Source of the DNA: Paenalcaligenes sp050487225
GTDB lineage: Bacteria > Pseudomonadota > Gammaproteobacteria > Burkholderiales > Burkholderiaceae_B
Direction of reading: 5' to 3'
NCBI RefSeq assembly: GCF_050487225.1
Contig: NZ_JBKQGY010000002.1
Coordinates: 248,001 to 312,000 of the forward strand
DNA length: 64,000 bases
The translations under genes and the position numbers were made by a program. Of this stretch, positions 25,380 through 32,720 are shown piece by piece. The notes beneath the pieces were generated by a model, which was given only the letters and a program-made list of their open reading frames with translations, searched no databases and was not told the origin of the DNA. The number at the start of each line of letters is the position of its first letter. Positions within the stretch are counted from its first letter, which is position 1.

Positions 25380-26411
25380 ATGACAACCATTACGCCAACC
25401 GAAGCCCTAGTGCGCTGCATTGAACACCGTGAGATTTTCCACGACGAAATGCTGCACCTAATGCGTATGTTGATGCGTGGCGAAATGCCTGCGCCATTAG
25501 CTTCTGCACTGCTAATAGGGTTGCGAGTCAAAAAAGAAACCATAGGCGAAATTACCGCCGCGGCTCAGGTCATGCGTGAGTTTTCTACCCCTGTTGTCGT
25601 ACCTGACACATCCGATTTATTGGATATGTGCGGCACCGGAGGAGACAGTAGCAATACCTTCAATATCTCTACCGCCTCTATGTTTGTGGCGGCTGCCGCT
25701 GGCGTCAAAATCGCCAAGCACGGTAATCGTAGTGCGTCTAGCTCGTCTGGCAGTGCTGATGTATTGGAAGCCCTGGGTGCAAACCTAAATCTGAACCCTG
25801 AGCAAGTCGCCGAGTGTATTGAGCAAATTGGCATAGGCTTCATGTTTGCCCCTGCTCACCACGGTGCCATGAAGAACGTGGCCGCCGTACGTAAAGAACT
25901 GGGTGTGCGCACCATTTTCAACATCTTGGGGCCACTCACCAACCCAGCCAATGCCGCTAACCAGTTAATGGGCGTCTTTCACCCTGACTTGGTGGGTATT
26001 CAAGTACGCGCGATGCAGCGCTTGGGCTCCAAACACGTACTAATTGTGCACGGTATGGACGGCATGGACGAAGCCTCACTGGGTGCAAGCACCTTGGTAG
26101 GTGAACTGAAAGACGATGAAGTGCGCGAATACCAAATTCACCCCGAAGACTTCGGATTGAGCATGGTATCCAACCGCTCTATTAAAGTGAACAACAGCGA
26201 AGAATCTCGCGACATGATCCATCAAGCGCTGGACAACCAAGACGGCCCTGCACGTGACATTGTGATGTTCAATGCTGGTTTGGCCATTTATGCCGGTAAC
26301 GGTGCCAGCAGCATCAAAGCTGGTTTGGAAAAAGCATCCGACATACTGGCCAGTGGTGCCGCCCGCGACAAACTGGAAGAGTTCTGCCGCTACACCAAAC
26401 GCTTTATTTAA
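25380..26411 (+). CDS. trpD: Anthranilate phosphoribosyltransferase
   Basis: 343 residues. It joins anthranilate to phosphoribosyl pyrophosphate. The PRPP-binding motif C-G-T-G-G-D-S-S-N-T-F-N-I-S-T is near residues 83-97, K-H-G-N-R-S-A-S-S-S-S-G-S-A-D near 112-126, and H-H-G-A-M-K-N-V-A-A-V-R follows. Full length for the family. The next gene, trpC, is separated by 104 bases that fold into nested palindromes, an unusual gap in an otherwise tight operon. Confidence 0.95.
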   Translation: MTTITPTEALVRCIEHREIFHDEMLHLMRMLMRGEMPAPLASALLIGLRVKKETIGEITAAAQVMREFSTPVVVPDTSDLLDMCGTGGDSSNTFNISTASMFVAAAAGVKIAKHGNRSASSSSGSADVLEALGANLNLNPEQVAECIEQIGIGFMFAPAHHGAMKNVAAVRKELGVRTIFNILGPLTNPANAANQLMGVFHPDLVGIQVRAMQRLGSKHVLIVHGMDGMDEASLGASTLVGELKDDEVREYQIHPEDFGLSMVSNRSIKVNNSEESRDMIHQALDNQDGPARDIVMFNAGLAIYAGNGASSIKAGLEKASDILASGAARDKLEEFCRYTKRFI

Positions 26412-26414
26412 GCC

Positions 26415-26465
26415 GCTACGACCAAGGCATGATCGTCATATAATGACGGCTCATGCTATCGTAGC
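26415..26465 (+). promoter_or_regulatory. Nested palindromic structure between trpD and trpC
   Basis: Three nested complementary pairs: GCTACGA/TCGTAGC (26415-26421, 26459-26465), GCATGA/TCATGC (26427-26432, 26451-26456) and CGTCAT/ATGACG (26434-26439, 26443-26448). No U-run follows, so it is not a normal terminator. It may be an mRNA processing or stability element. Confidence 0.55.
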
Positions 26466-26515
26466 CCTACATTTTCTTAATGACGTCACCCACCTGACGA
26501 AGAACGCTGAACGCC

Positions 26516-27310
26516 ATGAACGATATTCTCGCCAAAATCCTGGAAACTAAAAAAGCAGAAGTTGCCACGGCCCGCCAGCTGCGCAGTGAAGCAGAAGTCC
26601 TGCGCGAAGCCAAAAACCGCAAAGACCTACGTGGTTTTGCCCGTGCGTTGCACGACAAAAATGCCGATGGCAAATCGGCTGTGATTGCGGAAATCAAAAA
26701 AGCCTCGCCCTCCAAAGGCGTGATCCGCGAAGATTTCCAACCAGCTGAAATTGCGAGCTCCTACGCCGCTCATGGCGCAGCTTGCCTGTCCGTACTGACC
26801 GATGTGCAGTATTTCCAAGGTGGCTACGATTACCTGCGCCAAGCGCGTGCAGCCTGCGCATTGCCAGTACTACGTAAAGATTTTATTGTGGATGCCTATC
26901 AGGTGATCCACTCACGTGCCATCGGTGCAGACTGCATCTTGTTGATCGTCGCTGCGTTGTCACCTAACCAGTTGAAAGAATACGAAGCCTTGGCCATGGA
27001 ATTGGGCATGGACGTCTTGGTAGAAGTGCATGGTCGTGACGAGCTGGATATCGCACTAGAGCTGAAAACCAACTTGCTGGGTATTAATAACCGCGACCTG
27101 CGCAGTTTTGATGTCTCGTTGGACAACACCTTATCCCTGTTGAAAGACATTCCAGACAACAAACTGGTGATTACCGAAAGCGGTATTGTGACTCGTGATG
27201 ACGTGGCTATCATGCGTGACCACGATGTAAACGCCTTCTTGGTAGGCGAAGCCTTTATGCGCCAACCTGACCCTGGTGTCGCTCTGGAAGAACTGTTTTT
27301 CACGGCCTAA
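26516..27310 (+). CDS. trpC: Indole-3-glycerol-phosphate synthase
   Basis: 264 residues of a TIM barrel. It closes the indole ring from carboxyphenylamino-deoxyribulose phosphate. Motifs: I-A-E-I-K-K-A-S-P-S-K-G near 60-71, L-R-K-D-F-I-V-D with the catalytic Lys, L-L-G-I-N-N-R-D-L, and I-T-E-S-G-I. It is monofunctional, without the TrpF domain found fused in E. coli; no trpF, trpA or trpB is in the window. Confidence 0.95.
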   Translation: MNDILAKILETKKAEVATARQLRSEAEVLREAKNRKDLRGFARALHDKNADGKSAVIAEIKKASPSKGVIREDFQPAEIASSYAAHGAACLSVLTDVQYFQGGYDYLRQARAACALPVLRKDFIVDAYQVIHSRAIGADCILLIVAALSPNQLKEYEALAMELGMDVLVEVHGRDELDIALELKTNLLGINNRDLRSFDVSLDNTLSLLKDIPDNKLVITESGIVTRDDVAIMRDHDVNAFLVGEAFMRQPDPGVALEELFFTA

Positions 27311-27319
27311 TATCACCTT

Positions 27320-28048
27320 ATGCAGCCATCCAACACCTTACAACAAAGCCTGTTTACGCAACTGCCGCATCTACATGCCGACTGGCAAGGCGTCATGGCA
27401 GAACCTGCCATACATAAACAACTGCAAGTGTTGGATGACTGGCTAATGCCTCAGGTCGCTGCTGGCACCATCATCTACCCCAAACACCCTTTTAAAGCGT
27501 TGGAGCTTAGCGCCCCAGAGCAAGTAAAAGTAGTGATTTTGGGGCAAGACCCCTACCACGGGCCAGAGCAAGCACAAGGGCTATCATTTTCAGTGCCTGA
27601 TCACGTACGTACGCCACCTAGCCTACGTAATATGTTCAAAGAACTGCACGCCGAGTACCCTGACGTCACTACGCCACCCACCAATGATCTTAGCCATTGG
27701 GCATGGCAGGGTGTACTGCTGCTAAACACATCGCTAACGGTAGAAAACGGTAAGGCCGGTTCACACGCCAAACAAGGCTGGGAACGTATTACCGATGCCC
27801 TGTTGCTACATCTGCTTAACTTTGAGACGCCTAAAGTATTCTTGCTGTGGGGTAATCATGCCCAAGCAAAAGTACCACTGATTCAACGCCATGCGCAGAA
27901 AGGGCCCATAGAAATTTTGTGCTCTAACCACCCTTCCCCGTTATCCGCCTTGCGTCCACCCGTACCTTTTATGGGTAATGGGCATTTCCGTAAGACGAAT
28001 GAATGGTTGATTAGCCAGAATCACGAGCCTATTAACTGGCTGTCCTAA
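27320..28048 (+). CDS. ung: Uracil-DNA glycosylase
   Basis: 242 residues, family 1. The water-activating loop is V-V-I-L-G-Q-D-P-Y-H-G-P near residues 70-81, the uracil pocket is L-L-L-N-T-S-L-T-V near 133-141, and the DNA-intercalation loop H-P-S-P-L-S-A is near 210. It removes uracil from DNA to start base excision repair. Begins nine bases after trpC and may be read from the trp operon. It is followed by a repeat-rich non-coding stretch. Confidence 0.95.
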   Translation: MQPSNTLQQSLFTQLPHLHADWQGVMAEPAIHKQLQVLDDWLMPQVAAGTIIYPKHPFKALELSAPEQVKVVILGQDPYHGPEQAQGLSFSVPDHVRTPPSLRNMFKELHAEYPDVTTPPTNDLSHWAWQGVLLLNTSLTVENGKAGSHAKQGWERITDALLLHLLNFETPKVFLLWGNHAQAKVPLIQRHAQKGPIEILCSNHPSPLSALRPPVPFMGNGHFRKTNEWLISQNHEPINWLS

Positions 28049-28094
28049 GGTGGTTTATCAGAGCATGAGTGTTAGGGCTCAGTGCTGAGACGCA

Positions 28095-28221
28095 GCATTC
28101 ATCGCACATGCTGGGGACTGCAGGAATACTTTTTGTGATTTGCACACCAAATCAAAAAAGTTTCCTCTCCGTCCCTCGAAGCTTCTAGCGATTGCTAGGT
28201 TTACTGCCCGTTCTGATGTAG
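28095..28221 (+). repeat. 127-bp repeat, copy 1, with internal palindromic hairpin
   Basis: About 90 percent identical (12 differences, no gaps) to 28453-28579, offset 358 bases. An imperfect long hairpin occupies 28122-28166: AGGAA/TTCCT at the base, then ACTTTTT paired with AAAAAAGT, then GATTTG/CAAATC around a CACAC-type loop. No ORF. This is part of the 637-base gene-free stretch 28049-28685. Confidence 0.85.
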
Positions 28222-28365
28222 TGCTTTCTCTGGTGACCCATACCTGAAGATGAGTCATGAGCACGCTCAAACTACAACTCTAGAGTCACTTGTAATGGCG
28301 AGGGATTCAATCTGACAGCGACCACCGTATAAAAACCGTGGCAAGCGATGAAGGGAAAAACGGAG

Positions 28366-28409
28366 GAAAGTGTTTTTTTATTTGGTGTACAAATTAAAAA
28401 ATACTTTTC
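28366..28409. repeat. Diverged middle copy of the hairpin element
   Basis: Lies between the two 127-bp repeats. It keeps the core ATTTGGTGTACAAAT and flanking A/T runs with arms at about 28366-28384 and 28390-28409. It matches the hairpin of the other copies best when read on the opposite strand. The flanks beyond the hairpin are not conserved. Confidence 0.6.
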
Positions 28410-28452
28410 GCAGTGCTAGCTCATGCAGGCAATCTTAGATCAGCGTAATGCT

Positions 28453-28579
28453 GCATTCATCGCACACGCCGGGGACTGCAGGAATACTTTTTGTGATTTG
28501 TACACCAAATCAAAAAAGTTTCCTCTCCGCCCCCTGATGCTTCTAGCGGTTGCTAGGTTTACTGCCTACTCTTATGTAG
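28453..28579 (+). repeat. 127-bp repeat, copy 2, with internal palindromic hairpin
   Basis: Second copy of the element at 28095-28221, same orientation; hairpin at 28480-28524. The two copies and the middle hairpin account for most of the non-coding region between ung and the CoA-transferase. No terminal direct duplication or transposase is seen. Confidence 0.85.
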
Positions 28580-28615
28580 CCCTTTTTCTCGGTATCTCAC
28601 ACCTAAAAATAAACA

Positions 28616-28655
28616 TGCTGGTAAATCACGCCTACACGTCGTGCATTTACCAGCA
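28616..28655 (-). terminator. Intrinsic terminator of the CoA-transferase gene
   Basis: Stem TGCTGGTAAAT/ATTTACCAGCA (11 bp) with a further CACG/CGTG inside. On the minus strand it is followed by a T-rich stretch and lies just past the stop at 28686. Confidence 0.7.
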
Positions 28656-28685
28656 ATCGCTACCCGGCAGCGTTAACTAGCCTAC

Positions 28686-29909
28686 TTACTGATTCGTGAA
28701 TTTAGCAATTTGCGCCGCATCCAACCCTAGCACATCACGCAACACCTCTTCGGTATGCTCACCTAGCATAGGTGGCGCATTGCGATACTCCACAGGCGTA
28801 TCAGACAAACGGATGGGGCTGCCCACCAAGGTTGCTTGCCCCGCTGTAGGGTGTGGCATAGTGATTTTCATGCCACGCGCCAGTACTTGTGGGTTGTCAT
28901 GCACTTGATCCAAAGTGTTAATTGGACCCGCTGGCACACCTACGGCTTCAAGTTGTTCTAACCACGTTGCGCATGAACGCGTCAGCATAATGTCAGTCAA
29001 TACGGGAATCAGAGCATCACGGTTCATGACACGTTGGGGGTTAGTCATGAAACGGGGATCTTCGGCCAACTCGGTGCATTCTGCCACGCGGCAGAAGTTA
29101 CGGAATTGGCTGTCGTTACCGACGGCTACGATGATGTGACCATCGCTGGTCGCAAAGACTTGGTATGGCACTAAGTTAGGGTGTGCATTACCAGCACGCT
29201 GCGGCGCTTTGCCGGATGTCAGGTAGTTCATATTCTGGTTAGCCATCATGGCAACTTGGCAATCCAACAAAGCCATGTCTACATGCTGCCCCAAACCCGA
29301 ACGATCACGTTCACGCAACGCGGCCAAAATGCCTACTGTGGCGTACATACCGGTCATCAAATCGGCGACTGCTACACCCGCTTTTTGTGGACCACCACCA
29401 GGCTGGTCATCTTTCTCGCCAGTCACGCTCATCAAACCACCCATGGCTTGAATCATGAAGTCGTAACCAGGGCGTGGGGCATACGGGCCGGTTTGCCCAA
29501 AGCCTGTTACCGAGCAATAAATCAAACGGGGGTTAATGGCTTTAAGCGACTCGTAGTCCAAGCCATATTTAGCCAAACCACCTACCTTGAAGTTTTCCAC
29601 CACGATGTCTGAACGCAAAGCCAAATCACGTATTAGCTCTGCACCTTCTGGCGTGGCCATGTCTACCGTTACGGATTTTTTGTTGCGGTTAGCAGCCATG
29701 TAGTAGGCCGCTTCACTGGTGTTATTACCCGCTTCGTCACGCAGGTACGGAGGCCCCCAACCGCGAGTATCGTCGCCCGAACCTGGGCGTTCAATTTTGA
29801 TAACTTCGGCACCCAAATCAGCCAAGTTCTGGGTACACCACGGCCCGGCTAAAACACGGGTCAAATCCAATACACGGATCCCAGCTAACGGAGCTAAGCG
29901 AGTAGACAT
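28686..29909 (-). CDS. CaiB/BaiF-family (class III) CoA-transferase
   Basis: 407 residues. The family fold is shown by L-A-G-I-R-V-L-D-L-T-R-V-L-A-G-P-W-C at the N-terminus, the interlocked-dimer motif N-R-N-K-K-S, and D-L-M-T-G-M-Y-A-T-V-G-I-L near the middle. The catalytic Asp is expected in the V-A-V-A-D-L-M segment. It transfers CoA between carboxylic acids. The substrate (for example formyl/oxalyl, carnitine-type or succinyl donors) cannot be read off. The frame is open to 29975, but ATG 29909 gives the usual start, M-S-T-R-L-A-P-L-A-G. Stands alone, so no pathway context. Confidence 0.9.
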   Translation of the reverse strand: MSTRLAPLAGIRVLDLTRVLAGPWCTQNLADLGAEVIKIERPGSGDDTRGWGPPYLRDEAGNNTSEAAYYMAANRNKKSVTVDMATPEGAELIRDLALRSDIVVENFKVGGLAKYGLDYESLKAINPRLIYCSVTGFGQTGPYAPRPGYDFMIQAMGGLMSVTGEKDDQPGGGPQKAGVAVADLMTGMYATVGILAALRERDRSGLGQHVDMALLDCQVAMMANQNMNYLTSGKAPQRAGNAHPNLVPYQVFATSDGHIIVAVGNDSQFRNFCRVAECTELAEDPRFMTNPQRVMNRDALIPVLTDIMLTRSCATWLEQLEAVGVPAGPINTLDQVHDNPQVLARGMKITMPHPTAGQATLVGSPIRLSDTPVEYRNAPPMLGEHTEEVLRDVLGLDAAQIAKFTNQ

Positions 29910-30016
29910 AAGGGGTAAACCACCTACCAAGAATAAGGGGAAGTAGAGACATACGTTAGCATCAATACTCGCCACACTTCTTTATTTTTTGACACATCAA
30001 TGTGCAAATAGCGCTC

Positions 30017-30116
30017 AGGGTTTACGCCGCTTTCCCCCGTAAACACACGAAAAACAACATCTTTTAATGACACCTAGGGTAAACCCTTGCTTTAACCCTA
30101 GGGTAAACCCTATAAT
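30017..30116 (+). promoter_or_regulatory. Promoter with repeated CCTAGGGTAAACCCT operators
   Basis: A -35 TTGCTT at 30087-30092 and a perfect -10 TATAAT at 30111-30116 are separated by 18 bases. The 15-mer CCTAGGGTAAACCCT occurs at 30073-30087 and 30097-30111, centre-to-centre 24 bases apart, just upstream of and inside the promoter spacer. The half-site AGGGTTTAC occurs inverted at 30017-30025. Bound factor unknown. The promoter drives the two tiny ORFs at 30266 and 30400. The rest of 29910-30265 holds no convincing gene. Confidence 0.75.
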
Positions 30117-30265
30117 TGACTCATCTGCTCTGAAATGAAGAAGAGACGTACATGATTCCTGCAATGTCTTACCTATACAGCCAGCGCTGGAATGATGTAC
30201 AGCCTGGATACGCAGCAAAACTGCAGCACATTTCTACACCCACCCATTACGTAGAGAGATCCACC

Positions 30266-30343
30266 ATGAAAAAACTATTGATTGCACTGAAACGTATTAT
30301 CAAAGACGCACGCGTTCAAGCCGCTCAAGACACCATCTTGTAA
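30266..30343 (+). CDS. Very small basic protein, first of a pair
   Basis: 25 residues from ATG 30266, preceded by GAGAG at a suitable distance. Rich in Lys/Arg with hydrophobic spacing (M-K-K-L-L-I-A-L-K-R-I-I-K-D-A-R), which would form an amphipathic helix. The same frame is open from ATG 30152, giving 63 residues. I prefer 30266 because its first residues resemble those of the following ORF (M-K-x-x-L-x-x-L-K-R). It sits behind a strong promoter and ahead of a terminator, so it is probably transcribed. Family not recognised. Confidence 0.5.
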   Translation: MKKLLIALKRIIKDARVQAAQDTIL

Positions 30344-30399
30344 AAACTGAGGCTGCAAAGCCTACCGAATTCCGTACCATTGATTAGGGGATAGTTGCC

Positions 30400-30525
30400 A
30401 TGAAAACCGCACTGCATACATTGAAACGTTGTTCTTACGGCGCTGTTCATATGCTGTGGACATTGGCAGATACTATCCATGAAGCCCGTATGCGTGATCC
30501 ACGCTACCGCTCTCACTGGTACTAA
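30400..30525 (+). CDS. Small protein, second of a pair
   Basis: 41 residues with AGGGGA well placed before ATG 30400. The N-terminus M-K-T-A-L-H-T-L-K-R echoes the preceding tiny ORF. A central hydrophobic patch is followed by a basic, aromatic tail (R-D-P-R-Y-R-S-H-W-Y). The length and basic, helical look are loosely like DUF1127 (YjiS-type) small proteins, but I cannot support that assignment. Expressed from the promoter at 30087-30116 and ended by the terminator at 30590-30626. Confidence 0.55.
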   Translation: MKTALHTLKRCSYGAVHMLWTLADTIHEARMRDPRYRSHWY

Positions 30526-30589
30526 TCTTTACGATACCTGCGGTTATCGGCAGTAATGTAGTTACCGCAAATTGCATCACTTCGCTTAG

Positions 30590-30626
30590 ATCCCAAATCG
30601 ATCTCCCTTCGATTTGGGATTTTTTT
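30590..30626 (+). terminator. Strong intrinsic terminator of the small-ORF operon
   Basis: Perfect 11-bp stem ATCCCAAATCG/CGATTTGGGAT with a nine-base loop, followed by TTTTTTG. It lies 64 bases after the second small ORF and faces the end of rep. Confidence 0.92.
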
Positions 30627-30662
30627 GTCTACCAGCTTTGCTCCTAGCCTACTTGTATTCGG

Positions 30663-32708
30663 CTAGGCATTACTGGGTTTAGTCAGCAAATCTTTAAGAC
30701 GACCCAAACGCTCTTTGGGGCTCAAGGCTTTATCTTCTGGGCTTTCCTCTGGCACCGCTTCTAAGCCCATTTCCTCTATAAAGCGGGATTTTTCGCGTAC
30801 CACATACTCACGTGCTCGACGACGACGCTTACACCAGCTCAAACGCAAACTACGCTGAGCACGCGTAATACCTACGTACATCAACCTACGCTCTTCCTGT
30901 ACGCGATTGGCGAGCACCTCATGCTCATCACCCACGATATCTTCGTCTTCACGCCCTAAGTGAGGCAGCAAGCCTTCCTCTACCCCTATCAGCAACACAT
31001 GTGGGTACTCCAAACCTTTGGATGCGTGCAAGGTAGACAGCCGTACTGCATCTGGCTCTTCATCGTCTTCACCACGCTCTAACATGGTGATTAATGCCAC
31101 ATGCTGTACCAGCTCGCGCAGACCCATACCGTCTTCATCAGCTTTGCGTTTTAGCCAACCTATAAGCTCCAACACGTTTGTCCATCGCAATTGGGCGGGA
31201 CGCTCATCAAACATGTCATACAGATAACGCTCGTAGTCGATGGCATGCAGCAATTCATCAAGCAATTCACCCGCATCCGCCCCCTCTTGCTCTGACCTAT
31301 CCCGTATACGTTGGATAAAGTCAGCAAAGGTGCGTAGAGGCTGCAATTGACGCTCTGCTAAACGATCTGTCAGCCCTATTTCAAAAACGGCTTCATATAA
31401 AGACTGCCCACTACTGGCGGCATACTCACCTAAGCTCTGTAACGTAGTCTGGCCTATACCGCGTCTGGGGGTGGTGGCTGCACGAATAAAAGCGGGATCA
31501 TCTTGGTCATTCGCAATAATGCGTAGGTACGCCAAAATATCGCGAATCTCGGCTTTATCAAAAAAGCTTTGCCCACCCGCAATCACATAGGGGATACGCA
31601 TATCACGCAGCGTTTGTTCCAAGATTCTGGCTTGGTGATTACTGCGGTACAAAATGGCAAAGTCTTTCCACTGCGCTTTACGATCAAAACGATCGGCTGA
31701 AATGGTGACCCCTGCCCATTGGGCTTCGGCCAACTCGTTCTCGGACGCCTTGATAGAAATGCTTTCGCCTATCCCCAAGTCTGACCACAGCTTTTTACCG
31801 AACACCACAGGATTATGACCAATCACATTATTGGCGGCCGTCAAAATGCGCTGCACGGATCGGTAGTTTTGCTCTAGTTTGATGAGCCGTAGATCCGGAA
31901 AGTCTATACCCAGACGTTCTAAGTTTTCTACGGTAGCGCCGCGCCATGCATAAATAGCTTGGTCATCGTCGCCCACCGCTGTCAGCATGCCTCTGGACCC
32001 AATTAGGCTAAGCAAGAACTGATACTGACACTGATTGGTATCTTGGTATTCGTCTACCAGTAAATAATGCACTCTGGCCTGCCAGCGCTGGCGTACCTCT
32101 TCGTGCTCTAACAAAATTTGCGCGGGTAGCCGTACTAGGTCGTCGAAGTCTACTGCTTGATACGCTGCCAACGTGGCACAGTAGTCTCGATACACACGAG
32201 CCGCCTCTACCTGACTGGGCGTGCTAGCACTACGCTCGGCAGCATCTGCCCCCAAGAGCGCATTTTTCCACAAAGAGATTTCTTGTTGTACCGCGCGTAA
32301 CCGCCCTTTATCGGTGGTCGCCAATAACTCTTGGATAACGCCTAGAGAATCATTGGAATCCATAATGGAGAAGCTGGTTTTCAACCCTACACATTTGGAT
32401 TCTTCACGCAAAAACTTCAGCCCTAACGAGTGAAAAGTACTCACTGTAATGCCACGCATCAACCGCTTATCTACAATCTGTTCCAACCGTTCGCGCATTT
32501 CTCGCGCTGCTTTGTTGGTAAAGGTGAGCGCCACCACATTACGCCCGCTGTAGCCGCAATCACGCAATAGATACGCAATTTTCTGCGTAATCACACGGGT
32601 TTTACCACTGCCCGCACCGGCCAATACCAATGCAGGGCCATCCAGATACAGCACGGCCTCGCGCTGCTCTGCATTCAAATCCGTGGGTACTTGATTGCTC
32701 ACGGTCAT
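30663..32708 (-). CDS. rep: ATP-dependent DNA helicase Rep (UvrD family)
   Basis: 681 residues, superfamily 1A. Q-motif and Walker A: L-N-A-E-Q-R-E-A-V near residue 12 and A-G-A-G-S-G-K-T near 32-39. Motif Ia is A-L-T-F-T-N-K-A-A-R-E-M. Walker B is L-V-D-E-Y-Q-D-T-N, then G-D-D-D-Q-A-I-Y-A-W-R-G-A. Motif V is S-T-L-H-A-S-K-G-L-E-Y and motif VI is E-E-R-R-L-M-Y-V-G-I-T-R-A. Length and the D-E-Y-Q-D-T-N form fit Rep rather than UvrD. It removes obstacles and restarts forks, which fits its neighbour priA, 12 bases upstream on the same strand. Confidence 0.92.
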   Translation of the reverse strand: MTVSNQVPTDLNAEQREAVLYLDGPALVLAGAGSGKTRVITQKIAYLLRDCGYSGRNVVALTFTNKAAREMRERLEQIVDKRLMRGITVSTFHSLGLKFLREESKCVGLKTSFSIMDSNDSLGVIQELLATTDKGRLRAVQQEISLWKNALLGADAAERSASTPSQVEAARVYRDYCATLAAYQAVDFDDLVRLPAQILLEHEEVRQRWQARVHYLLVDEYQDTNQCQYQFLLSLIGSRGMLTAVGDDDQAIYAWRGATVENLERLGIDFPDLRLIKLEQNYRSVQRILTAANNVIGHNPVVFGKKLWSDLGIGESISIKASENELAEAQWAGVTISADRFDRKAQWKDFAILYRSNHQARILEQTLRDMRIPYVIAGGQSFFDKAEIRDILAYLRIIANDQDDPAFIRAATTPRRGIGQTTLQSLGEYAASSGQSLYEAVFEIGLTDRLAERQLQPLRTFADFIQRIRDRSEQEGADAGELLDELLHAIDYERYLYDMFDERPAQLRWTNVLELIGWLKRKADEDGMGLRELVQHVALITMLERGEDDEEPDAVRLSTLHASKGLEYPHVLLIGVEEGLLPHLGREDEDIVGDEHEVLANRVQEERRLMYVGITRAQRSLRLSWCKRRRRAREYVVREKSRFIEEMGLEAVPEESPEDKALSPKERLGRLKDLLTKPSNA

Positions 32709-32720
32709 AGGGTTCTATCC

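Noticed and set aside
28095..28579. Insertion sequence or CRISPR array
   Set aside because: Only two long direct copies, no transposase, no regular spacers and no terminal inverted repeats delimiting a unit.
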